Shown here: positions 45,241 to 53,645 of the stretch, piece after piece
Layout of the letters: every line of letters begins with the position of its first letter
Numbering within the stretch: position 1 is the stretch's first letter
Assembly: GCA_900100095.1 (NCBI GenBank)
Contig: FMTN01000021.1
Span: forward strand, 21,964-85,963
Length of the DNA: 64,000 nt
From: Lachnospiraceae bacterium C10
Lineage (GTDB): Bacteria > Bacillota > Clostridia > Lachnospirales > Lachnospiraceae
Direction of reading: 5' to 3'
Program-made: the position numbers and the translations under genes
Notes under the pieces: generated by a model
Databases searched by the model: none
Seen by the model: the letters and a program-made list of their open reading frames with translations, nothing else
What the model was told of the DNA's origin: nothing

Positions 45241-45516
45241 CTATACTCCTCGACCACAACCCCCTTGCAGCCTTAACTCTTCCTTTTGTTTGCGAGTCAA
45301 TCGTTTGATTCCCGCCTCCCGGGACAGTGCATCATGAAGTGTTTCGTACTCTTCATAATAGATCAGCTTCACCGGGCGACGGGTTCTTGTATATTTCGCG
45401 CCTGTTTTCCCTGTATTATGCGCCTTGATTCGTTTTTCAAGATTTGTCGTATACCCTGTATAATATGTTCCGTCTGAGCACTCCACCATATATGTGTAGT
45501 ACCTTTTCTCCGCCAT
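45241..45516 (-). CDS. GIY-YIG nuclease family protein
   Basis: A 91-residue single-domain GIY-YIG protein (UPF0213/YhbQ type). Motifs: YYTYMVECSDGTYYTGYTTN (the GIY and YIG strands), LEKRIKAHNTGKTGAKYTR, and EEYETLHDALSREAGIKRL with the metal-binding Glu. Its cellular job is unclear; DNA repair or RNA processing have been proposed for relatives. The ATG at 45516 lies two bases before the end of the GGDEF gene's stop, with GAGGAAAATTAGC as Shine-Dalgarno inside that gene. Its stop is one base from the start of the HD-GYP gene. Confidence 0.9.
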   Translation of the reverse strand: MAEKRYYTYMVECSDGTYYTGYTTNLEKRIKAHNTGKTGAKYTRTRRPVKLIYYEEYETLHDALSREAGIKRLTRKQKEELRLQGGCGRGV

Positions 45517-45517
45517 G

Positions 45518-47200
45518 CTAATTTTCCTCATCTGTTGCTGATAATACCACCAGATTGTTCCGATCCAGATAATCAGAACCCCGCTTTAACTCTTCCTCGT
45601 TGGCATGACCGAGCATAATACTGTTACGGGATTTCCGCTTCACTTTATAGAGCATATTATCCGCCTCATGCAGATACTGCCAGATAGAGGTTCCCTTCTT
45701 TGGAATTTCCCAGTACATTCCCTGTGAGATCGTAACGTATTTGGTTTCGGTGCGAGAGTAGCGGTGCGGCATCCGTTCCATGGTGATGATTTTCTTCAGC
45801 TTCTTAGCCAGAGCAAAGACTTCTTCATCTGTATAGCCTTCATAAATCAAGACAAACTCGTCTCCACCGTATCGTGCTGCAAAAACACGATTTCCCGCCT
45901 GCATTTTCTTAATAGAAGCAGCAATGAACTGTATCACCTTATCACCGGCCTGATGTCCGTAATTATCGTTATATTCTTTAAAAAAGTCGATATCCAAAAT
46001 CTCAACCGCAAGACCGACCTGATTCTTTTCTGCCCGTTCAAAAGCCGTCTCTCCGTAGGAATTCAACCGGAGTCTGTTATACATTCCCGTCAACGGATCC
46101 GTCTGTGAACGAATCTGCAGAGAACGGTTCTGTTCCTCGATCTGATGGTTTACAATGGCCAGTTCATTCAGTTCCAGACGAAGACCAATCATATTCTTTA
46201 CCATCATCTTGTTTTCCTGCTCCATCATCTCATCCAGAGCAACAAAGCGGACCGCAGCCTTTGCATACTGCGTTTCATCCCCGCGCATTTTGTAGTAGCG
46301 CAGCAGTAGGCTCACCTGCTTTTGTTCGAGGTTTCGTATCGTAGTTTTCCGTGTCAGTTCCGTAATCGGAACGATCATTTTTGAAAAAAGATCATAGTTT
46401 TCTGTTTCGAGAAGTAATTTCAAATAATCATAGAGATCATCGTAGACATCCATAATCGGCAAATCATCACAAAACAGATCCGCTACCTTTTCCAGCGCAT
46501 TGTTGCACTTTTCAACAATTCCCGTCTTTTGATAATAACGGGCCAGAAGACAGTAGACCGGAAGCTGATCAATGTCGCGTAAATACGGGATACACCTTTT
46601 CTCCAGCTTCTGGCGGCATTCCTCGGCTTCATCCATATGGCCAACCGACAAATGCGCCCGTCCAAGTCCCACCAGGGATGCGGTCAGAGAAAGCCGGTAT
46701 TCCGCAAGCTCCTGATGTCCACAAATGTATTCGTAAGCCAGATCGTAATGCTTCAAAGCATTTTCATAATTCTCAACATTAACGAATAAGGCTCCCATAT
46801 TCATATGGATCTGCCATTCGATATCCGGCAATTTATACCGGCGGCACAGCGTCAGTGCCTTCGAATAGTAGTCCATGGCAAAAGGTGCATTTCCCCGATT
46901 CAGGGACATAATCCCCAGAAGATTGTTTGCCACCGCCAGATAGCCCCATTCACCAATATTCTCAAAGGGATGCATACAACGAAGCATTTCTCTGTAGAAG
47001 TTCAGCATATCATTTTTCATATAGTAATACTGACCACGGATAAAGCATGCATAACCGATGAGTGCATCTTCACGCTGCAATTCTCCGTATTGTTCCAGCT
47101 TCTCACAGAGTATTACCGTGTCTTCAGACAGTACTTCAAAGCGTTGCTGTATTTGATTTATTAGATTTTGAATTTCTGTTCTGTACTCTTTAACGTCCAT
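45518..47200 (-). CDS. TPR-GGDEF diguanylate cyclase
   Basis: A 560-residue soluble protein. Residues about 40-320 are TPR-type helices (GEWGYLAVANNLLGIMSLNR, NVENYENALKHYDLAYEYI), then a coiled linker (about 325-365), then a GGDEF domain (365-540): DPLTGMYNRLRLN, DIDFFKEYNDNYGHQAGDKV, RYGGDEFVLIYEG (GGDEF at 445-449, intact). It should make c-di-GMP from GTP. The inhibitory RxxD site upstream of GGDEF is not present, so product inhibition may be weak. I choose the second ATG after AAGGGG. The TPR part suggests control by a protein partner. Confidence 0.88.
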   Translation of the reverse strand: MDVKEYRTEIQNLINQIQQRFEVLSEDTVILCEKLEQYGELQREDALIGYACFIRGQYYYMKNDMLNFYREMLRCMHPFENIGEWGYLAVANNLLGIMSLNRGNAPFAMDYYSKALTLCRRYKLPDIEWQIHMNMGALFVNVENYENALKHYDLAYEYICGHQELAEYRLSLTASLVGLGRAHLSVGHMDEAEECRQKLEKRCIPYLRDIDQLPVYCLLARYYQKTGIVEKCNNALEKVADLFCDDLPIMDVYDDLYDYLKLLLETENYDLFSKMIVPITELTRKTTIRNLEQKQVSLLLRYYKMRGDETQYAKAAVRFVALDEMMEQENKMMVKNMIGLRLELNELAIVNHQIEEQNRSLQIRSQTDPLTGMYNRLRLNSYGETAFERAEKNQVGLAVEILDIDFFKEYNDNYGHQAGDKVIQFIAASIKKMQAGNRVFAARYGGDEFVLIYEGYTDEEVFALAKKLKKIITMERMPHRYSRTETKYVTISQGMYWEIPKKGTSIWQYLHEADNMLYKVKRKSRNSIMLGHANEEELKRGSDYLDRNNLVVLSATDEEN

Positions 47201-47273
47201 CATATACCCCTTATGATTCACTCAGCTGCATACGCGCCCATCCCGCGCCACATTCCGTGGGATGGGCCTTGAA

Positions 47274-48134
47274 TTAATGGTACAATGCCTCCGTTAATTT
47301 CGCGAATCCCTCCAGATCAAGTCCCTCACCCCGCAGGGATGGTTCAAATCCTGCTGCAAGAAGTGCCTCGCTGATTGCCTCCTTGTTGCCACCCAATACA
47401 CCGCCATTTGCCAATGCGTTTAACAGTGTTTTTCTTCGCTGATTAAAAACAGCTCGCACCACAGTAAACATATGCTCAGGCTTCACCGCAGGGTTTAATG
47501 GTGTTTTCTTCGGCTTTAAGGTTATAACGGCCGACTCTACCTTCGGCTGAGGAATAAAGGATCCTTTTCCTACGATAAAGTTTAATTCCGGATCTGTATA
47601 ATACTGAACCGCAACCGACAGCGCTCCATAGTCCTTACTTCCGGGCTGTGCCTGCATCCGTTCCGCAACTTCCTTCTGTACCATAACGGTGATGGAAGAA
47701 AAAGGGATTTCGTTTTGCAAGAGCTGCATGACAATTGGCGTCGTAATGTAGTAAGGAAGGTTTGCCACGAATTTTAATGGTTTTCCGCCATTCTTTTCCT
47801 TTGCGATCTCCAGAAAATCAACGGTCAGTACATCTTGATGCAGTACAGATGCATTATCGTAACTTCCCAGGGTCTCCTGAAGCACCGGAATCAACTTGTC
47901 ATCAATCTCGACTGCAAGCACCTGTCCGGCACTTTCTGCCAGATACTGGGTCATTGTTCCAATTCCGGGTCCAATTTCTACAACAAAGTCCTCCGGTCCA
48001 ACTTCCCCAGCTTCCACAATTCCTGATAAGACCGATCGGTCAATCAGAAAGTTCTGACCAAACTTCTTCTGAAAATGGAAGTTGTATTTTGCAAGTATGG
48101 CTTTGGTAGCCGCTATATTATCCAGTGTAGGCAT
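47274..48134 (-). CDS. rsmA: 16S rRNA dimethyladenosine methyltransferase
   Basis: Dimethylates two adjacent adenines near the 3' end of 16S rRNA (KsgA). The 286-residue protein has the signature FHFQKKFGQNFLIDRSVL, the SAM-binding VVEIGPGIGTMTQYLAE and the catalytic FVANLPYYITTPIVMQL (NLPY). The start ATG overlaps the tatD stop by one base (TAATG). Between rsmA and the GGDEF gene upstream... on the minus strand the GGDEF gene follows downstream, separated by a hairpin GCCCATCCC / GGGATGGGC (47238-47265) without a T-tract. Confidence 0.97.
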   Translation of the reverse strand: MPTLDNIAATKAILAKYNFHFQKKFGQNFLIDRSVLSGIVEAGEVGPEDFVVEIGPGIGTMTQYLAESAGQVLAVEIDDKLIPVLQETLGSYDNASVLHQDVLTVDFLEIAKEKNGGKPLKFVANLPYYITTPIVMQLLQNEIPFSSITVMVQKEVAERMQAQPGSKDYGALSVAVQYYTDPELNFIVGKGSFIPQPKVESAVITLKPKKTPLNPAVKPEHMFTVVRAVFNQRRKTLLNALANGGVLGGNKEAISEALLAAGFEPSLRGEGLDLEGFAKLTEALYH

Positions 48135-49036
48135 TATCGTTTCCTTCCGTTTTTGATTCGGTAAAAAGTATATCCGTTTTCCCTTGTCTGTTCCATCACC
48201 TTATGCTCTGTAATCTCACGGAGCTTTGCAATGGTTCGAATAACATATGGGATATAAGATGAGTCATTGCGCATTCCCCGGAACGGAGCCGGCGCCATGT
48301 AGGGACAGTCCGTTTCCACAAGGATGTGATCCAGAGGAATTTCTGTTGCTACCTCTTTTAATTTCCTACTGTTCTTAAACGTAACAACTCCGCCGATTCC
48401 AATATAAAATCCGAGCTTTACATATTCCCTTGCCTGCTCCAGGGCATAGGAGTAGCAGTGGATAACAGCCTGGATTCCCATTTCAGCTGCTTTTTTCATA
48501 ATTTCCATAGTGTCTGCCGCCGCATCTCTTGAGTGCACAATAACAGGCAGATCCAATTCTTTGGCTACCACCAGCTGCGCCATGAAAAAATAACGCTGCC
48601 AGGCTCTTGCCTTCTCATCCTTAATCCAGTAATAATCGAGTCCAATCTCACCTATGGATACGACTTTATCCTCTTTTGCCAGTTCATAAATCTTTAAAAT
48701 AGCAGGATTTTCCCTCCAGAGTGCATCCTCTGCATCCGAGAACACAGGTGGTTCTTCCTTTGGATGCCAGACACTTATACTTCTGTCATCCTCATTGGTC
48801 TCAACCACCATTTCTCCCGGAATCCCAAAATCCTGCAATTCCTCCGGATGAACACCGACAGCAGCATAGATATACGGATATTTCTGTGCCAGGGCAATAC
48901 ATTCTTTACTTGTTGCTATACTCGAACCGACATTGACAACCGTTTCAATCAACTGCTCCGGTAATCTCTGTAATAAGGCATCCCGATCAGCATCAAAAGC
49001 ATGATCATCATAGTGTGCATGTGTTTCAAATATCAT
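48134..49036 (-). CDS. tatD: TatD-family metal-dependent hydrolase (DNase)
   Basis: TatD family nuclease with a TIM-barrel metal site. The 300 residues begin MIFETHAHYDDHAFDADRDA with the HxH motif, and show AAVGVHPEELQDF, VSIGEIGLDYYW, LPVIVHSRDAA, AVIHCYSYALEQA and ILVETDCPYMAPAPFRG. About 40 residues longer than typical because of an insertion after GVHPEEL (about 85-135, with DDRSISVWHPKEEPPVFSDA). It is in the conserved metG-tatD-rsmA order. No good Shine-Dalgarno is obvious at the ATG. Confidence 0.93.
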   Translation of the reverse strand: MIFETHAHYDDHAFDADRDALLQRLPEQLIETVVNVGSSIATSKECIALAQKYPYIYAAVGVHPEELQDFGIPGEMVVETNEDDRSISVWHPKEEPPVFSDAEDALWRENPAILKIYELAKEDKVVSIGEIGLDYYWIKDEKARAWQRYFFMAQLVVAKELDLPVIVHSRDAAADTMEIMKKAAEMGIQAVIHCYSYALEQAREYVKLGFYIGIGGVVTFKNSRKLKEVATEIPLDHILVETDCPYMAPAPFRGMRNDSSYIPYVIRTIAKLREITEHKVMEQTRENGYTFYRIKNGRKR

Positions 49037-49064
49037 AAAATCTCTATCTTATTATGGCAAAAGA

Positions 49065-49090
49065 GGACAGACCCTCACAAGAGCCTGCCC
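49065..49090 (-). terminator. Weak terminator-like hairpin after metG
   Basis: Minus strand GGGCAGGCTC-TTGT-GAGGGTCTGTCC with imperfect pairing, followed by TCTTTT. It may partly separate metG from tatD. Confidence 0.4.
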
Positions 49091-49114
49091 CATCGTGCCA
49101 TCTATTCATCTAAA

Positions 49115-51196
49115 TCAGCAAATCTCAGCGCCACTTGGCATGGTCTTCTCCGGTGTCATCAATGCAAGATTACCATCGGCATCCTCTGCACAAAGCAGCA
49201 TTCCCTCAGACTCAATTCCTGCAAGCTTTGCCGGCTTAAGGTTCGTAAGAACCATAACACGCTTGCCAACCATCTCTTCCGCAGAGTAGTACTTTTTAAT
49301 TCCGGATACGATCTGAAGCACATCGTCTCCAACCTGTACCTTGGAGCAAAGAAGCTTCTTGGACTTTTTAACCTCTTCACAGCTTAAAATCTTACCTACT
49401 CTAAACTGCATGGTTGCAAAATCATCGTAGGAGATCTCCGGCTTCTTATCAAGGATGATTGGATTCGCATCCTTACCGTCGCCATCTTCTTCTATAGAAT
49501 CATCAACGACAGCGCCTGTTTTCTTATCTCCGGCCATATTTGCCGCTGTAAGCTTACCGGCCTTCTTAAGATTCTCATAGGCAATCTTCTGTGCTGCCTT
49601 GAAATCTTCCTTCTGCTTTTTCTCAATTTCAGCTGTCTTCGCAAGAATCTCCTTAACATCTGCTCTTGCAAAAAGCATCTGAGGTGCATCCGTCACCTTA
49701 TTGCCATCCGGGTATAAACCAAACTTGTCTAACTCATCGAAATCGCGAAGCTGCGTATTGAGCTGCTGTGCAATCTTCTCAGCCGTCTCCGGAAGGAACG
49801 GGAAAAGAAGAGAAGCACCAATGGTAATTCCCTCAACCAGATTGTAGAGAACGGTAGAAAGACGGTCTTTCTTCGTCTCGTCCTTGCCGAGTACCCATGG
49901 CTCTGTCTCATCGATGTACTTATTACAACGACGGAACAACTGGAAAATATCGCTGATGGAATCTGCTACATGAAGGGTATCCATTGCGCGAATGGTTTTA
50001 TCGCGAACTTCTACGCAAACAGACTTCAAATCATCATCCACCGGCTCTGTCACACCCTTGTTGGATACAACACCACCAAGATATTTGTTGGTCATGGCAA
50101 TGGTACGGTTCACAAGGTTACCAAGGATGTTTGCCAGGTCGGAATTATATCGCTCACAGAGAAGCTCCCATGTGATAACACCGTCATTCTCATATGGCAT
50201 CTCATGTAAGCAGAAGTAGCGGACAGCGTCGACACCGAAAAGATCGATCATGTCATCCGCATAGATTACATTTCCTTTGGATTTACTCATCTTCTCGCCG
50301 CCCTGAAGGAGCCAAGGATGACCAAATACCTGCTTCGGAAGTGGTACATCCAGTGCCATCAGGAAAATCGGCCAATAAATCGTATGGAAACGAACAATAT
50401 CCTTACCAATCAGATGAAGATCTGCCGGCCAGTACTTCTTGTAGAGGTCTGTTCCTTCACCCTCTGTATCAAATCCGATACCGGTAATATAGTTTGAAAG
50501 GGCATCCAGCCATACATATACAACGTGGTTCGGATCAAAATCCACCGGGATTCCCCACTTGAAGGACGTACGGGACACACAAAGATCCTGCAGTCCAGGA
50601 AGAAGGAAGTTATTCATCATCTCATTCTTACGGGAAACCGGCTGAATAAATTCCGGATGAGTATTGATATGCTCAATCAGACGATCCGCATATTTGCTCA
50701 TCTTGAAGAAATAAGCTTCCTCAGACTCATTATGAACCTCTCCGCCGCAGACCGGGCATTTTCCGTCTTCGGTCAACTGAGCCTCTGTATAGAAAGCCTC
50801 ACACTCGGTACAATACAGTCCGTCATAAGAACCCTTATAAATATCACCCTTATCATACAGCTTCTTAAAAATCTTCTGTACCTCTTTGGTATGATCCTCG
50901 TCTGTTGTACGGATAAAACGATCATAGGATGTGTTGCACATATCCCAGAGGCGCTTGATCTCAGCAGCTGTCTGATCTACGAATTCCTTCGGTGTACTTC
51001 CGTTCTCAATCGCACGGGTCTCAATCTTCTGTCCGTGCTCATCGGAACCGGTTTGGAAATGCACATCATAGCCTTCCTTGCGCTTAAAGCGTGCAATTGC
51101 GTCAGCTAAAATAATTTCGTAAGTGTTGCCAATATGTGGCTTACCAGATGTGTAAGCGATGGCAGTGGTAATGTAATAAGGTCCTTTGTTCTGCAA
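49115..51196 (-). CDS. metG: Methionyl-tRNA synthetase
   Basis: Charges tRNA-Met. The 693-residue class I synthetase has YITTAIAYTSGKPHIGNTYE (HIGH-type), a zinc finger YCTECEAFY...KCPVCGGEV, KMSKSKGNVIYADD (KMSKS), an anticodon-binding helical domain, and a C-terminal EMAP/Arc1p-type tRNA-binding domain (ISYDDFATMQFRVGKILSCE onward). The start is TTG with AAGGAG upstream. A Lys/Glu/Ala-rich linker (about 560-600) joins the C-terminal domain. Confidence 0.97.
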   Translation of the reverse strand: MQNKGPYYITTAIAYTSGKPHIGNTYEIILADAIARFKRKEGYDVHFQTGSDEHGQKIETRAIENGSTPKEFVDQTAAEIKRLWDMCNTSYDRFIRTTDEDHTKEVQKIFKKLYDKGDIYKGSYDGLYCTECEAFYTEAQLTEDGKCPVCGGEVHNESEEAYFFKMSKYADRLIEHINTHPEFIQPVSRKNEMMNNFLLPGLQDLCVSRTSFKWGIPVDFDPNHVVYVWLDALSNYITGIGFDTEGEGTDLYKKYWPADLHLIGKDIVRFHTIYWPIFLMALDVPLPKQVFGHPWLLQGGEKMSKSKGNVIYADDMIDLFGVDAVRYFCLHEMPYENDGVITWELLCERYNSDLANILGNLVNRTIAMTNKYLGGVVSNKGVTEPVDDDLKSVCVEVRDKTIRAMDTLHVADSISDIFQLFRRCNKYIDETEPWVLGKDETKKDRLSTVLYNLVEGITIGASLLFPFLPETAEKIAQQLNTQLRDFDELDKFGLYPDGNKVTDAPQMLFARADVKEILAKTAEIEKKQKEDFKAAQKIAYENLKKAGKLTAANMAGDKKTGAVVDDSIEEDGDGKDANPIILDKKPEISYDDFATMQFRVGKILSCEEVKKSKKLLCSKVQVGDDVLQIVSGIKKYYSAEEMVGKRVMVLTNLKPAKLAGIESEGMLLCAEDADGNLALMTPEKTMPSGAEIC

Positions 51197-51208
51197 AATA
51201 GTTACTCC

Positions 51209-51580
51209 TTAATCCTCTGTAGTGATATCCTCTTCCAATGGGAAGATTGGTGCACCACATTTAATACAATATTTGGCATCTTTTGGAACATATGCTCCAC
51301 ATTTCGGACAGACTTCCTGACCGCGAATTTCTGCAATCTGTTCCTTCAAGTCATTTATATCAACAATCAGCTCATGAATCTTGGCAAACTGAGGATCTCC
51401 CTCCGCCTTATGCTGATCATAATATTTCATGCCAAGCTCTGCGTATGCCTTCTTAAGGGCATTTTCCTTACCCTTTAAATCCAAGTTAAGCTTAGCTGTA
51501 CTTGCGGTATCCTTTGCAAAATTTGCAGCGTCAGTTCCTGCCTTCATAAGTGTATCAGACAGATCATCGAACATACCCAT
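51209..51580 (-). CDS. Zinc-ribbon protein of unknown function
   Basis: A 123-residue protein: helical N-terminal region (about 1-85, with an Ala/Lys coiled coil LDLKGKENALKKAYAELGMK) followed by a zinc ribbon with two CxxC pairs (CPKCGAYVPKDAKYCIKCGA) and an acidic tail. Similar small zinc-ribbon coiled-coil proteins are widespread in clostridia without known function. It is just upstream of metG (12 bp) on the same strand, so the two may be cotranscribed. GGAGGTACT precedes the ATG. Confidence 0.8.
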   Translation of the reverse strand: MGMFDDLSDTLMKAGTDAANFAKDTASTAKLNLDLKGKENALKKAYAELGMKYYDQHKAEGDPQFAKIHELIVDINDLKEQIAEIRGQEVCPKCGAYVPKDAKYCIKCGAPIFPLEEDITTED

Positions 51581-51680
51581 ATAGTACCTCCTTCTGATGC
51601 TTACTTTTATTAATACATTTTAACAGATATGGTTTTTTCTTGCACTAATAAAGTCGAAATCTCTCACATATCCTTCCTGC

Positions 51681-52658
51681 TTATCGTATGCAAATGTACA
51701 CAAGGTAGATAACATACAAAAGAACCATCAAGCCACCGGCTTTTCGATCCAGTTTTCCCTGCTTTTTGGCAAACAGCCAGATGATAGCGGAGAACACCAG
51801 AAGTACAATGGCATCAATCACATTTTCCATTGTCATTGCAACCGGTGTGAGAACAGCAGCCACACCTAAAATTGCAAGAATATTGAAGACATTGGATCCG
51901 ACAGCGTTACCTACTGCCATATCCAGTTCATTCTTTTTGGCTGCTGCCAAAGATGTTGCAAGCTCCGGAAGTGAAGTTCCGCAAGCGACAATGGTAAGAC
52001 CGATTAACGTTTCGGAGACACCGAAGAATTTCGCGATATATACGGCGGAATCTACAACGAAATCTCCGCCGAATTTAATTGCACAAGCTCCACCGACAAT
52101 GAAGATAATGGATAGCCAGATCGGATGAATCTTAATATCCTCAGCTTCCTTTTCTTCCTGTTGCTCCATGGCAGTTTCTTTTCCTTCGTGTCTTGCCTTC
52201 ATGGCACGAAGAACCATATTAACAATGAAAGAAAGGAAAAGTACCAAAAAGATGACACCGGCTACAAAGCCGATCTTACCGGTGGTTGCACCGATCACAA
52301 GCAGCAGAAGAGCAGCAAACATAGAAAAAGGAAGGTCCTTCTTTATCACATCCTCATCAACAGACAGAGGAATAATCAGGGCAGACGCCCCAAGCACCAC
52401 CATCAGATTAAAAAGGTTTGAACCGAGTACATTACTGATTGCAAGTGCATTGCTTCCTCTCAAGGACGCTGCAACGGATACTGACAACTCCGGAAGTGAA
52501 GTTCCAAGTGCCACAATCGTCATTCCGATCACCAGAGCCGGAATTTTAAACTGCTTTGCCACGGAAGAAGCTCCTTCCACAAAAAAGTCCGCTCCCTTCA
52601 TAAGCAACACAAAACCAATCAGCAACAGACCAATCGCCATAAACATGTTTTGAATCAT
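51681..52658 (-). CDS. Calcium/sodium antiporter (CaCA family, YrbG-like)
   Basis: A 325-residue antiporter with ten or so hydrophobic segments in two inverted halves. The alpha-repeat signatures are duplicated: ALGTSLPELSVSVAASLRGS...NVLGSNLFN and ACGTSLPELATSLAAAKKNE...NAVGSNVFN. A charged cytoplasmic loop separates the halves (HEGKETAMEQQEEKEAED). Exports Ca or Na across the membrane. It lies 18 bp after mntP on the same strand, and both concern cation homeostasis. Confidence 0.9.
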   Translation of the reverse strand: MIQNMFMAIGLLLIGFVLLMKGADFFVEGASSVAKQFKIPALVIGMTIVALGTSLPELSVSVAASLRGSNALAISNVLGSNLFNLMVVLGASALIIPLSVDEDVIKKDLPFSMFAALLLLVIGATTGKIGFVAGVIFLVLFLSFIVNMVLRAMKARHEGKETAMEQQEEKEAEDIKIHPIWLSIIFIVGGACAIKFGGDFVVDSAVYIAKFFGVSETLIGLTIVACGTSLPELATSLAAAKKNELDMAVGNAVGSNVFNILAILGVAAVLTPVAMTMENVIDAIVLLVFSAIIWLFAKKQGKLDRKAGGLMVLLYVIYLVYICIR

Positions 52659-52676
52659 CCTAATCCTCCTCTTTTC

Positions 52677-53252
52677 TTATCCCAACAAGCCTTTAACGAG
52701 AATCCTTACTCCGATAAAAATCAGGATTCCGCCACCAAACACCTGTGCTTTTTTTTCGAATTTTGCACCAAAAATATTACCTATGAACACGCCGGCCCCG
52801 GATATCAAAAAGGTTGTCACACCAATCAGGAAAACCGCCATCCATATATTCACATCCGAATCAAAGGAAAAGGTCACACCAACAGCCAGTGCATCAATGC
52901 TTGTGGCAATCGCCAGCATCAGCATTTCCTTATGATCAAGCGCCGGATCCTTTTTCTCCACCTGAATCTCTTCGTTCCATTCCCGAATCGCCTCAATCAC
53001 CATCTTGCCTCCGATGTAAAACAGCAGCAGAAATGCGATCCAATGATCATATTTCATAATATATTTGGCAAACGTCATTCCAATATGATAGCCCAGGAAG
53101 GGCATTAAAGCCTGAAATCCGCCAAAATACAGCGCAATCGTTAAACACTGCCTTTTGTTGACTTTTGTCATTGCAAGTCCCTTACACACAGAGACTGCCA
53201 GTGCATCCATTGCCAATCCTACTCCAAGTAGAACATAAGAAATATTATCCAT
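52677..53252 (-). CDS. mntP: Manganese efflux pump MntP
   Basis: A 191-residue six-TM protein of the MntP family, which exports Mn2+. N-terminal VLLGVGLAMDALAVSVCKGL is the family hallmark, with a second copy of the pattern MLAIATSIDALAVGVTFSFD (the two conserved Asp in the membrane). The start is ATG 53252 behind GGAAGG; an in-frame extension of 32 residues upstream is rejected because it lies in the leader, including the terminator region. A roughly 300-nt leader with a terminator hairpin precedes it. Confidence 0.93.
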   Translation of the reverse strand: MDNISYVLLGVGLAMDALAVSVCKGLAMTKVNKRQCLTIALYFGGFQALMPFLGYHIGMTFAKYIMKYDHWIAFLLLFYIGGKMVIEAIREWNEEIQVEKKDPALDHKEMLMLAIATSIDALAVGVTFSFDSDVNIWMAVFLIGVTTFLISGAGVFIGNIFGAKFEKKAQVFGGGILIFIGVRILVKGLLG

Positions 53253-53588
53253 GAAAACCTTCCATTTTTTCTCGTGTCCGGTGAAGTTATCCACAATCCG
53301 TTGATGTTTTCCACAGTGAAATCCACCCTGATAAAAAAAGAGACTCATGCAGGAAAAACCCAGCTATTTAGCGGATTCCTGCATGAGTCTCATTCTTTAA
53401 GATTTGCCAGGGTTCTGCGAGTTATCCACAGAATTTTCCGAGATTGTTGACAAATCACATCCACGTTTAGGGACGCGAATTACTCCCTCACACACATATT
53501 CTCTATTACAATACTTTACACAATCGGTTATGCCACACCTATTGTGTATACACCCCTCAGTATATCTTCTATAAGAGTAGAACGTCAA
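53253..53588 (-). promoter_or_regulatory. Long mntP leader with terminator hairpin, candidate metal riboswitch
   Basis: Minus-strand promoter TTGACG (53583-53588), 18 bp, TATACT (53559-53564). The leader runs about 300 nt to the mntP start. It contains a strong terminator, GACTCATGCAGGAA / TTCCTGCATGAGTC (arms about 53342-53355 and 53376-53389), followed by TCTTTTTTT, about 90 nt before the ATG. Upstream are GGGAGTA (53480s), GTCAACA (53450s) and GGCAA (53405 region), pieces like those of the yybP-ykoY Mn riboswitch, but I could not assemble its P1 helix. The plus-strand glycosyltransferase promoter (TATAAT 53601-53606) is adjacent. Confidence 0.55.
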
Positions 53589-53645
53589 GGTTATTTTTTG
53601 TATAATTTCTTATAGTTAACGCTCATCCAATAGAAAGGCCTTTAT

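Noticed and set aside
47238..47265. Hairpin GCCCATCCC / GGGATGGGC between rsmA and the GGDEF gene as a terminator
   Set aside because: Good stem on either strand but no T-tract on either side; kept only as a note under rsmA.
53397..53588. Small cysteine-rich reading frame (63 residues) upstream of mntP
   Set aside because: It starts with TTG without a Shine-Dalgarno, covers the mntP promoter and leader, and its cysteines are not arranged in pairs like a metal-binding protein.
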